From: Stieleria tagensis
Lineage (GTDB): Bacteria > Planctomycetota > Planctomycetia > Pirellulales > Pirellulaceae
Length of the DNA stretch: 64,000 bases
Assembly (NCBI RefSeq): GCF_024129865.1
Contig: NZ_JAMYFE010000024.1
Location: 50,903-114,902 of the forward strand
Reading direction: 5' to 3'
Shown: one piece after another, positions 49,397 to 57,968 of the stretch
Layout of the letters: each line of letters starts with the position of its first letter
Numbering within the stretch: position 1 is the stretch's first letter
Notes under the pieces: generated by a model
Told to the model about the DNA's origin: nothing
The model's input: only the letters and a program-made list of their open reading frames with translations
The model's database searches: none
Program-made: the position numbers and the translations under genes

Positions 49397-49966
49397 TCAG
49401 TCGATCGGAACGGTGTAACTGATCGCGCCAATCGGTTCACCCTTTTTCGCATCGGCGTAGTGGGCATGACACATGATGCACTTGTCCATCACGACAGGCA
49501 CTGGTGTCAAGGCGCGCAGATAGTGTTTGCCATCCTGGGTAATGACTTCGTCAACCGTCTTGGCACCGGCTTTCAATTTCTTGATGCCCTCTTTTTCAAA
49601 ATCATCCTTGGCGACGTTCTCGGATTCATAGGGGTCGCCGGTGGCATCGATCAGACGGATCGTATTGTCGCTGCCGTCTGAAACGTTTTTGAACAGCAAC
49701 ACTGCAGCACTGCCTGCGGCGAAGTCGTCATCGTCGTTGACGTATTTGTCGGTCACCAGCACGATCGTCTGCTTAAAAATGTTATCCAGCGTTTTAACGG
49801 TTCGCCGGGAACGCTCAATCGCCTTCTTGTTGGGAGTCGACCGGGCTTTGGTTTCCTGAGCTTTAGATTCCTGGGCATTCGCCGTGGAATGATCCCACTG
49901 GTGCGTACTGAGGAATACGGCGATCGCGAAAGACGCTGAACAGACAACGAGCAAGAAACGTTTCAT
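49397..49966 (-). CDS. Secreted haem-c protein, DUF3365 / Tll0287-like
   Basis: 189 residues from the ATG at 49966, preceded by GGAGAA at about 6 bases, with a signal peptide (LLVVCSASFAIAVFLS). The polar linker AQESKAQETKARSTP leads into a PAS-like globular domain (NIFKQTIVLVTDKYVNDDDD, HYLRALTPVPVVMDKCIMCH) with one CxxCH haem c site near the C-terminus, as in Tll0287-like and DUF3365 sensor domains. It is a stand-alone periplasmic haem protein, probably redox- or gas-sensing (inference). The MOSC start follows its stop by 5 bases, so they may be co-transcribed. Confidence 0.85.
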   Translation of the reverse strand: MKRFLLVVCSASFAIAVFLSTHQWDHSTANAQESKAQETKARSTPNKKAIERSRRTVKTLDNIFKQTIVLVTDKYVNDDDDFAAGSAAVLLFKNVSDGSDNTIRLIDATGDPYESENVAKDDFEKEGIKKLKAGAKTVDEVITQDGKHYLRALTPVPVVMDKCIMCHAHYADAKKGEPIGAISYTVPID

Positions 49967-50309
49967 GTCATTTTCTCCGAGAATTGCAACCTTTCGTAAA
50001 ACATGCACATGCAGTGCATCTTTTTAGATCCAATGGCCGCGGTCGTCAAGTTTGGTCGTTCGCCAATACAGTTTGATTGACCTTTGGCTGTTCACTCTGC
50101 TCTTTGGGTGTTGATCGCCCGTTCCCGGTCGCAAAGACGACCGTCGCTCGGGCGCGGGAGGGAGAATGAGGTATCTGGACACGCGACAGCGGCAGAAATC
50201 GGTCCGAATGACGCAGCGACAAACACGTGGCCTGAGATTGGCGTATAAACTCCAGGTCCAATGCCGACAATCGACGCCCTCTCTTGACTCCCCCACAACG
50301 ACTGTTGCT
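49967..50309. other. Divergent intergenic region, no gene seen
   Basis: 343 bases between the haem-c protein (minus) and the epimerase (plus). An ATG at 50166 is in frame with the epimerase, but the extra 48 residues it would add are basic and non-conserved in appearance, so this stretch is treated as non-coding. No repeat seen. Confidence 0.5.
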
Positions 50310-51335
50310 GTGCCAGATTTGATCGAAACCGAAACTCAACTTGATGCGTTTCTCACCCAGCCGAGTGATGCATTGGTTGAATGCCTGCGTCATCTGAATG
50401 GCGATCTGATCATTCTGGGAATCGCTGGGAAGATGGGCGTCAGTCTGGGACAGTTGGCCGCTGCAGCGATTGAGAAATCCGGCGTGCAAAAGAACATTTA
50501 CGGTGTAGCCAGGTTTTCCGATGCCGCAGCGCGCGAGCGTTTGGAATCCGTTGGTGTGCGGACCATCAAATGTGACTTGCTCGACCGCGCTGCGGTGGCG
50601 GAGCTTCCCAAAGCTTCCAACGTTCTGTTCATGGCGGGACGCAAGTTTGGAACGGGCGGCGAAGAATCTCTGACTTGGGCGATGAACACAATGGTTCCCG
50701 CAAATGTCGCAGATCACTTTCGCAATTCAAAAATTGTGGCGTTTTCGACGGGGTGCGTTTACCCATTGGCTGACGTGGACCACATGCCAGACGAGACCAC
50801 TGCGCCGGCCCCGATCGGCGAGTATGCTCAGTCGTGTTTGGGTCGCGAACGGATATTCGAGTACGGCAGCAATCGTTGGGGAACGCCGCTGTGCCTGTAC
50901 CGGCTAAACTACGCGATCGACCTTCGCTACGGTGTATTGCACGATATCGCCACAAAGATTTGGCACGATCAACCTGTCGATAATTCCGCCGGAGCATTCA
51001 ACATGATCTGGCAGGGCGATGCGAATCAGCAAGCCTTGATGTGTTTGGGGCATTGCACGTCACCAGCAACGATTCTGAATATTACAGGACCGGAAACTCT
51101 GTCTACCGAAGCTGTTGCCCGACAGTTCGGCAAACTGCTAGACAAACCGGTGCGATTTACAACGACGGCCGGCAACGTTTCCTATTTGAGCGACAGTGCC
51201 AAAGCCACGGCGTTGTTTGGCGTTCCGTCGGTCACTGCAGAGCAACTGATCCGCTGGCAGGCAAATTGGATCAAGATTGGGGGACGTTCGCTGGGCAAAC
51301 CAACCCATTTTGAAATCAACGACGGAGCTTTTTGA
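50310..51335 (+). CDS. NAD-dependent epimerase/dehydratase-family protein
   Basis: About 341 residues from a GTG at 50310 (an ATG at 50166 is also in frame). The N-terminal NAD-binding motif is LGIAGKMGVSLGQLAA. The middle shows NVLFMAGRKFGTGG and VAFSTGCVYPLADVDHMPDE. The usual Tyr-x3-Lys catalytic pair is replaced by GEYAQSCLGRERIFEY, in which the Lys is absent. Substrate unknown, likely a sugar or sugar acid. It ends 4 bases before a DHDPS-family gene, so the two act together, most simply in sugar-acid catabolism (inference). Confidence 0.8.
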   Translation: MPDLIETETQLDAFLTQPSDALVECLRHLNGDLIILGIAGKMGVSLGQLAAAAIEKSGVQKNIYGVARFSDAAARERLESVGVRTIKCDLLDRAAVAELPKASNVLFMAGRKFGTGGEESLTWAMNTMVPANVADHFRNSKIVAFSTGCVYPLADVDHMPDETTAPAPIGEYAQSCLGRERIFEYGSNRWGTPLCLYRLNYAIDLRYGVLHDIATKIWHDQPVDNSAGAFNMIWQGDANQQALMCLGHCTSPATILNITGPETLSTEAVARQFGKLLDKPVRFTTTAGNVSYLSDSAKATALFGVPSVTAEQLIRWQANWIKIGGRSLGKPTHFEINDGAF

Positions 51336-51339
51336 CCGA

Positions 51340-52413
51340 ATGAAAATTAACGACATCCCCACCGCTGTCCGTGAAAATCTACGTCGTGGAATGGTGATTC
51401 CGGCACATCCGTTAGCGCTAAATGCGCAGCGGCAATTTGACCCACGCTACCAAACCGCGTTGACGCGCTATTACATCGACGCGGGTGTTGGTGGAATTGC
51501 AATCGGCGTGCATTCGACACAATTCGCAATTCGTGATCCGTCGATCGGATTGTTTGAACCCGTGCTAAGTCTGACGTCAGAAGTCATTGACGATTACGCG
51601 GGTTCGCAATCGCGCGAGATATTCAAAGTCGCGGGGGTCTGCGGAAAAACCACGCAGGCCATCGCCGAAGCCCAGTTCGCGGTGTCACAGCGGTATCACG
51701 CCTGTTTGTTGAGTCTAGCGGCACTCCCCGATGCGACGGACGACGAATTGCTGGCTCACTGCCGAGAAGTCGCCGAGATCATGCCAGTCATCGGATTCTA
51801 TTTGCAGCCGGCCGTTGGCGGTCGCGTGCTCTCGTATCGATTCTGGCGAGAGTTCGCTGAAATTGAAAATGTAATCGCGATCAAAATGGCTCCCTTCAAC
51901 CGCTATCAAACACTGGATGTCGTGCGCGCCGTCTGTGATGCCGGTCGAGAAGATCAAGTGACGCTCTACACCGGCAACGATGACAACATCATCGCGGACC
52001 TGCTGACGCAATATCGAATCAACACTGCACACGGATTCAAATCGGTTCGCATTCGTGGCGGATTACTCGGGCATTGGTGTGTGTGGACTCACACGGCCGT
52101 TGAATTGCTGAACGAAATCCAGGCGCTGCTCGATCGTGGTGATGACATTCCTCCCGAACTCCTACGCCGCAACATTGAAGTCACCGATTGCAATGCAGCC
52201 TTCTTTGATGCCGCAAATCACTTTGCTGGCTGCATTCCGGGAATTCACGAGGTTCTACGTCGGCAGGGAATGCTGCCTGGGATATGGTGTCTGGATCCGA
52301 ACGAATCCCTGTCGCCAGGCCAGTCAGAAGAAATCGATCGCGTGATCGCCGCCTACCCCCATCTAAACGACGACAAGTTTGTGTGCGAGAATCGAAGCCG
52401 ATGGCTGCAATGA
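51340..52413 (+). CDS. DHDPS/N-acetylneuraminate lyase-family aldolase
   Basis: 357 residues from the ATG at 51340. The TIM barrel begins GMVIPAHPLALNAQRQFDPR, YIDAGVGGIAIGVHSTQF, with the Schiff-base lysine in NVIAIKMAPFNRY, as in dihydrodipicolinate synthase-family aldolases. It is longer than usual DHDPS (about 290) by a C-terminal helical extension. A biosynthetic role in lysine synthesis is unlikely. The pairing with an epimerase-like gene, four bases upstream, suggests cleavage or dehydration of a keto-sugar acid. The exact substrate is not predictable. Confidence 0.85.
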   Translation: MKINDIPTAVRENLRRGMVIPAHPLALNAQRQFDPRYQTALTRYYIDAGVGGIAIGVHSTQFAIRDPSIGLFEPVLSLTSEVIDDYAGSQSREIFKVAGVCGKTTQAIAEAQFAVSQRYHACLLSLAALPDATDDELLAHCREVAEIMPVIGFYLQPAVGGRVLSYRFWREFAEIENVIAIKMAPFNRYQTLDVVRAVCDAGREDQVTLYTGNDDNIIADLLTQYRINTAHGFKSVRIRGGLLGHWCVWTHTAVELLNEIQALLDRGDDIPPELLRRNIEVTDCNAAFFDAANHFAGCIPGIHEVLRRQGMLPGIWCLDPNESLSPGQSEEIDRVIAAYPHLNDDKFVCENRSRWLQ

Positions 52414-52489
52414 CCTCGTGGGGCGTGTTTCCAAACGTCGCGACACGGTGCAATTTGACTTCGGTGCTTCGTCCACTTTTGAAAGTGGG

Positions 52490-52558
52490 GTAAGCTTCCA
52501 GCTTGCCATCAGCACACCGCCATCGGGACACCGGGTGAATCGCAAGCTGGAAGCTTAC
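52490..52558. repeat. Perfect 17-bp inverted repeat (hairpin)
   Basis: The arms GTAAGCTTCCAGCTTGC at 52490-52506 and its exact reverse complement at 52542-52558 flank a 35-base loop. It lies 77 bases after the aldolase stop and about 95 bases before the next start, all on the plus strand. It may be a terminator-like or mobile hairpin. No second copy was found in this window. Confidence 0.85.
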
Positions 52559-52653
52559 GCCACGAATAGTTGACCCTAATTTTAAAATGTCGACGAAGCA
52601 CCGGCTTTAAAATTGGCCGAAACCAAAAACAACGACTAAACAATAAGTGATCC

Positions 52654-55600
52654 ATGATTTTCTCCATGACTGGGCGAGTGCTGCTTTGCTGTTTCGTTTC
52701 GATGGCCTCGCTAGTCCATGCGGATACGCTGCGGCATCCTTTGCCGCTGGAAGTTCAACTCAAAAACGCCGGAGTCGAACGTCTGGCAACTGAAGCTCGC
52801 CAGCGCGGAGACGCTCGACGTGGTGCGATCCTGTTCTACAAGTCGGCCGCAGCCTGTGCTTCCTGCCACCTTGGTGACAGTGAATCGTCGCCGCTGGGCC
52901 CGGACTTGGCAACGATCGGCGAGGTTACCGACCAGCATGTCATCGAATCGCTGCTGTATCCGTCAAGAAAGATCCGCAAGGGTTTTGAAACCCATTCGGT
53001 TTTGACAGCGGACGGCGAAGTTCTTGCGGGAATGATCGGATCGCAAACTGATGACGCCATCACCATGCGGTTAGCATCGGACCTGACGCATGACAAAGTC
53101 TTGTCGATGGACGATGTCGAAGCGATCCGAATCAATAAAACTTCGATGATGCCCGATGGTTTGGTCGCATCATTGATCCAACTGCGAGACTTTCTGGACA
53201 TCGCGAAATACGTGATGAGAGTTTCCGCAGGTGGTCCGTCGATGGCTGCGGAACTCAAACCGTCGGCGGAACAGCTTGCCGTCAAAGATGACACAGCCGA
53301 CTTGGATCATGCGGGCATCATCGACAAGCTGCGTCAGCGTGATTTTGACGAAGGACAAATGATCTACCACGGCTATTGTTTCAATTGCCACGGTAGCGAT
53401 GGAAACACGCCCTCGTTGCCAACGGCGCGTGCGTTCGGGACTCAAAAATTGCGGTTTGGGGCGGATCCCTATCGCATGTTCCTGACGCTGTCACACGGAA
53501 ACGGATTGATGGCACCCATGTCACATTTGACACCAAAGGAACGCTACCAGGTCGTGCACTACGTCCGCGAAGCATTCATGAAGCCTTCTAATCCTGACTA
53601 CTTCCAGGTCACCAGCGATTATTTGGCAGGACTTCCCAAAGGAACTGAAAACGGCACCAAGGTCGCTGACGTGCCGCGAGACCTGGGGCCAGCACTGGGA
53701 TCTCAACTTCGCCGCGAAGTCAGCAGTGCACTGACAATTCCGCTGGGCAAGCTCACGATTTCTTATGACCTGCATTCGATGAACCAAGCGGAGATTTGGG
53801 CAGGTGGATTTCTGGACCTGACACAAACCCAGCATGTCCGCGATCGCGGCGAAGGCACAGCATCTCCCAAGGGCGCCGCGATCAAAGCGGCGTCCCGCTG
53901 GCAATGGGGGCACGATGGAACGATGGACTATGATCGCAACGACCTGTTGCCACGCGGTCCGATGCCGACCAAATGGATGAACTACTACGGCTACTATGTA
54001 TCGGGCGACAGTGTGATTCTGAGTTATCAGATCGACGGTCGGTCCATTTTGGAATTGCCGCGTAGCGCTGATGAAAACAGCATCACGCATTCATTGCAGC
54101 TATCCCCCGGACGCTCACTGGTTCTGTGGTTGGCCGACGAGTTCGGAAGTGAGAGCGAATCCGAATCTGATTTCGCGGTGAATCGGAATCCCGGATTCGT
54201 CGTTCGCGGTGACAGGGAGGGCATCAAATGGGTCACCGACGATCAGGGGCGGTTGACGCTGCAGATTCCCGCTGACGATGACGTTCGCCATTTGGACATT
54301 GTCCGAATGTGGTCCGATTTACCTGGTGCAAGCAACTCAAATTCAGAATTGACGCAGCGAATCCGCTCGTGGCCTGCCGAGTTGCATTCGCCGTTGCCTG
54401 AAACATTAATCGGTGGCGGCCCCACTTTGTGGCCGGGCGAAATCAGAACCATCGGGACGCTCGGTTTGGAATCCGGCGGGTACGTTTTGGACACGCTGAC
54501 GATGCCCGATGCGACCGAATCCAACACTTGGTTTCGCACTTCTGCGCTGGACTTCTTCGCCGACGGCCGGATGGCACTCTCCACCTATGGCGGTGACGTC
54601 TGGGTCGTCTCGGGGATCGATACCGATCTGATGAACCTGCGTTGGAAACGTTTTGCCGCTGGCCTGTACGAACCGTTCGGAGTGAAAATTGTCGACGAAC
54701 AAGTCTATGTGACGTGCAAGGATCGGATCGTACGGCTGCACGATCAGGATGGGAATGGAGAAGCCGACTTTTACGAAAGCTTCAGTGCGGACCCGGACGT
54801 TTCGGTCAACTTCCATGCCTTCAACTTCGATTTACAAACCGATGATGACGGCAACTTTTACTACGCCAAAAGCGGGCACGGAGCGGATTCTGATTTGCCC
54901 GGTGCGGTGTTCAAAATTTCGCCTGATGGCAAGACGCGAGAAATCTATAGCACCGGGTTCCGCACTCCCAATGGGATGGGCTCCATTCCAGGCGGCCCCT
55001 CGTCGCCATCACGAATCGTCAACAGCGACAACCAAGGCCAATGGACGCCAGCGTCAAAGATCAACTTGCTCAAACCCGGTGGATACTATGGTTGGGTGCC
55101 CACCTACTCAATCCCTGGAATGTGGGAACCCGGTGGCGGATCGATTGACATTTCTAAGGTACAGGCCCCTGACAGGTTTGATCCGCCGCTGGTGTGGATG
55201 CCGCAGGAGTTCGACAATTCATCCGGCGGGCAAATCTGGGTCGACGACGACAGGTTTGGACCGCTGTCGGGACACTTGCTGCACACCAGTTTCGGCAAAG
55301 GATGGATGTCGTACCTGATGATCCAGGACGTCGGCGAACTGTCGCAAGCAGCGATCGTCAAATTGCCCTACAACTTTTCAACGGGCATCATGCGCGGACG
55401 TGTGAATCCCCGTGACGGCCAGGTCTATGCAACAGGACTGCAGGGTTGGAATGGAGGCGGACGAGTGGGGCTGACGGACGGCGGAGTCCAACGACTGCGG
55501 TACAGCGGCAAACCGGCGCCCATGGTGATTGACGCGCGCGTCGTTCACGGTGGATTGGAATTGGATCTGAATTTTGAATTAGACCCGGCGTCTGCAACAC

Positions 55601-55908
55601 AACCGAATTCCTACGTCGGCAATCAATGGGACTACAAGTGGAGTCGAAACTATGGATCCGATCAGTACATTCCGGGGACCGACAAATTGGGAACTAAAAA
55701 ACTGAGAATCGAATCCGTTCAAATCGCACCACTCGGTTCGAAAAAAGCCGGCACCCGCGTTCGTCTGGTCACACCCGACATCGCTGCCGTCGACCAACTG
55801 CATCTTTTGTTGCATTTGAAAACAGCCGAGGGAAAAGCTTTTGATGAAGAAATCTACTGGACGATCAATGCCGTTCCGTCGCCGCTGAATGCCAACGTTG
55901 CCCGCTAA
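52654..55908 (+). CDS. Large secreted dihaem c protein with C-terminal beta-propeller
   Basis: 1084 residues with a signal peptide (VLLCCFVSMASLVHA). Haem c sites are CASCHLG near residue 68 (first c-type domain, with LGPDLATIGEVTDQHVIES) and CFNCHGS near 250 (second domain, ending HLTPKERYQVVHYVREAF). A beta-rich middle (DUF6797-like by appearance) leads into a propeller with glucose/sorbosone-dehydrogenase-like blades (RWKRFAAGLYEPFGVKIVDE, PNGMGSIPGGPSSPSRIVNS, PGGYYGWVPTYSIPGMWEPG). It is probably a periplasmic carbohydrate dehydrogenase or sensor with electron transfer through haem. Substrate unknown. Confidence 0.88.
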   Translation: MIFSMTGRVLLCCFVSMASLVHADTLRHPLPLEVQLKNAGVERLATEARQRGDARRGAILFYKSAAACASCHLGDSESSPLGPDLATIGEVTDQHVIESLLYPSRKIRKGFETHSVLTADGEVLAGMIGSQTDDAITMRLASDLTHDKVLSMDDVEAIRINKTSMMPDGLVASLIQLRDFLDIAKYVMRVSAGGPSMAAELKPSAEQLAVKDDTADLDHAGIIDKLRQRDFDEGQMIYHGYCFNCHGSDGNTPSLPTARAFGTQKLRFGADPYRMFLTLSHGNGLMAPMSHLTPKERYQVVHYVREAFMKPSNPDYFQVTSDYLAGLPKGTENGTKVADVPRDLGPALGSQLRREVSSALTIPLGKLTISYDLHSMNQAEIWAGGFLDLTQTQHVRDRGEGTASPKGAAIKAASRWQWGHDGTMDYDRNDLLPRGPMPTKWMNYYGYYVSGDSVILSYQIDGRSILELPRSADENSITHSLQLSPGRSLVLWLADEFGSESESESDFAVNRNPGFVVRGDREGIKWVTDDQGRLTLQIPADDDVRHLDIVRMWSDLPGASNSNSELTQRIRSWPAELHSPLPETLIGGGPTLWPGEIRTIGTLGLESGGYVLDTLTMPDATESNTWFRTSALDFFADGRMALSTYGGDVWVVSGIDTDLMNLRWKRFAAGLYEPFGVKIVDEQVYVTCKDRIVRLHDQDGNGEADFYESFSADPDVSVNFHAFNFDLQTDDDGNFYYAKSGHGADSDLPGAVFKISPDGKTREIYSTGFRTPNGMGSIPGGPSSPSRIVNSDNQGQWTPASKINLLKPGGYYGWVPTYSIPGMWEPGGGSIDISKVQAPDRFDPPLVWMPQEFDNSSGGQIWVDDDRFGPLSGHLLHTSFGKGWMSYLMIQDVGELSQAAIVKLPYNFSTGIMRGRVNPRDGQVYATGLQGWNGGGRVGLTDGGVQRLRYSGKPAPMVIDARVVHGGLELDLNFELDPASATQPNSYVGNQWDYKWSRNYGSDQYIPGTDKLGTKKLRIESVQIAPLGSKKAGTRVRLVTPDIAAVDQLHLLLHLKTAEGKAFDEEIYWTINAVPSPLNANVAR

Positions 55909-56073
55909 GACAATCGGTGTAGGCGGCTTCCTATTTGTGTTCAGTCAACGTTCCGGACGAGGTGCAGACCAGTCCCCCCGGTGATGCGTTTTACCCATCA
56001 ACCGGCGATTCACGGTTCACATGATAGGCGATACCATGTTGCGTTCTAACAATCGGCGACGAAAAGGGAATGC

Positions 56074-57354
56074 ATGAAACGGATTTTGAAGGGTGACGAC
56101 GTCGATCAGACAAGCGGTCCGCTGAAGACTCACTCGCGATCGGCAAACATCTTGCTGATCGCAGGGATTTTGTTAATTGCAGTCAACCTGCGACCGGCGC
56201 TGGCGAGCGTGGGACCGCTGATCGAAGACATCCGGCAATCAACCGGGCTGTCGAGTTCGCTGCTGGGCTTGTTGACCACCTTGCCGCTGATTGCGTTCGG
56301 TGTCGTTTCGACGTTCACTCCCCTATTGACCCGACGGTTGGGAATTGGCGGCGCGATGCTGGGGGCGATGGGATTGCTGGCGATTGGCTGCGGTGTTCGT
56401 TCTCTGGAGTCGATTCCCGCGCTGTATCTGGGAACTCTGTTGCTGGGAATCGCCATCGCGATTGGCAATGTGCTATTGCCAAGCATCGCGAAAAGCAAGT
56501 TTGCATCCCATTCCGGATTCATTACCAGTCTGTATTCAAGCGGCATGGGGTTGGGAGCTGCGTTGGCCGCAGGGTTGAGCATTCCGTTAGCACATGATTT
56601 CGGACTGGGATGGCGGGGTTCACTAGGTGTCTGGGCAATCCCGGCGATGCTTGCTTGCGTGGTTTGGTTTCCTCAGCTGCGTCTGCTGAAACGGTCCCAA
56701 CATTCGCGAAGTTTCCAGCAGGCATTAAAAGACTTGGGAGCATCAACACTGGCATGGCAAGTCGCCCTTTTCATGGGGCTTCAGTCGATGACATTTTACG
56801 TGGTCTTGGCATGGTTGCCTGCGATCCTGATGAATCGAGGATACGACGCGGCGTATTCCGGTTGGATGCTGTCGTTGTCGCAAGCAACGGGCATCGTAGG
56901 GTCGTTGATCATTCCGACCATTGCAGGAACCAGGCAAGACCAACGAGGCATCGTCGTGGGCCTGTTTGTTGTGGAGGTGATTGGGATCGCCGGATTGCTG
57001 TTGCCTGCGCTGGGCTGGGTGGAGCTATGGGTCTCGGTGATTGGCTTTGTCTTAGGTGGTTCCTTTGGTCTGGCCCTGCTGTTCATTGTCGTTCGCTCGG
57101 CCGACACCGAGACTGCCACGGAGCTCTCTGGCATGGCACAGTCGATCGGCTACCTCGTCGCGGCAACAGGCCCGACGCTGTTCGGCAGCCTCTATGATTT
57201 GACTAGATCTTGGACCTACGGGCTGCTGTTTCTGCTTGTCATTGCTGTGATCAAGCTGATGATGGGCGTGGGAGCCGGGAAAGCGAGAACATTGGGCGTC
57301 GTGGAAAATGCCGCCGATTCCATTGCAAAGGTCGAACCGTTGAACAACCAGTGA
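56074..57354 (+). CDS. CynX/NimT-family MFS transporter
   Basis: 426 residues with about 12 membrane helices (NILLIAGILLIAVNLRPALA is the first). The NLRPALASVGPLIEDIRQST segment is the hallmark of the CynX/NimT (cyanate / nitroimidazole) branch of the MFS. The following GLLTTLPLIAFGVVSTFTPL is also typical. Family members export or import small molecules; the substrate is not predictable. Not in an obvious operon; the stop is followed by a 614-base gap. Confidence 0.92.
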   Translation: MKRILKGDDVDQTSGPLKTHSRSANILLIAGILLIAVNLRPALASVGPLIEDIRQSTGLSSSLLGLLTTLPLIAFGVVSTFTPLLTRRLGIGGAMLGAMGLLAIGCGVRSLESIPALYLGTLLLGIAIAIGNVLLPSIAKSKFASHSGFITSLYSSGMGLGAALAAGLSIPLAHDFGLGWRGSLGVWAIPAMLACVVWFPQLRLLKRSQHSRSFQQALKDLGASTLAWQVALFMGLQSMTFYVVLAWLPAILMNRGYDAAYSGWMLSLSQATGIVGSLIIPTIAGTRQDQRGIVVGLFVVEVIGIAGLLLPALGWVELWVSVIGFVLGGSFGLALLFIVVRSADTETATELSGMAQSIGYLVAATGPTLFGSLYDLTRSWTYGLLFLLVIAVIKLMMGVGAGKARTLGVVENAADSIAKVEPLNNQ

Positions 57355-57918
57355 GCAACGAGCGACAGGTTTGCGAACGACCAGAACTCGCATCTCAATC
57401 CCCATCCGCAAACAACTCGTCAATCACGCCTGTCGAATCGCCAAAGGAAGGCGCGTTGATGCCCGCCCGATCCATTCAACAGACTCAGCCAAAGATTGCA
57501 GAGCGGTGTCTTTCGGTCACTCATCACCAAGTGACGGCCCTGCTTGATGCCTGCTCCCCAACGGCGATGAGTGTGCGGCAATTCGTCAGTGAATGAACAG
57601 AGCTCAGATTCGAACCGAACGCGATCGAACAGTGGTCGAACAAAAGAAAATTGCCGAAACCTCCCTGTGGATAGCCACAAACTGTCAACTTTCTCCCCCT
57701 CGCCGAATTCAATCCGGCGAGAGTCCCCGCAGGGCTGTTTCTGCAGAAAGAGTCCTGCTCAACTGTTAAACTCTGGCGGCCCCATTGTGGGGCGCTTTTA
57801 GCGTGCAGTATTCTTCCGTCGGTTCGGTTGTGCCCAACGGAAGATTTCCTCAGACGATCGCGGTCGATGGAAAACCACTCGCTGCGGGGATGCCCCCAGT
57901 GGGTGCCAAGTAGCGTCT
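57355..57918. other. Intergenic region, no gene seen
   Basis: Short frames in this stretch lack any protein-like features. A small hairpin GCCCCATTGTGGGGCGCTTT at about 57780-57799 (stem GCCCCA/TGGGGC followed by CTTTT) could terminate transcription on the plus strand. The last part joins the C-rich tract before the alkaline phosphatase gene. Confidence 0.5.
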
Positions 57919-57946
57919 CCCTCCCACCCCACCCTCCCCCCTGCCC
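57919..57946. promoter_or_regulatory. C-rich tract with G-quadruplex potential on the minus strand
   Basis: Six runs of three to six C (57919-57921, 57923-57925, 57927-57930, 57932-57934, 57936-57941 and 57944-57946) are separated by single bases or two. The complementary strand therefore carries more than four closely spaced G-runs, matching the standard G-quadruplex pattern. It lies 22-50 bases before the alkaline phosphatase ATG at 57969, in the presumed 5' untranslated region. Confidence 0.6.
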
Positions 57947-57968
57947 ACCTCTATACCCAGGACTGAAG

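Noticed and set aside
57210..57596. Plus-strand frame after the CynX-like transporter
   Set aside because: Begins inside the transporter gene and shows no conserved-looking sequence or ribosome site.
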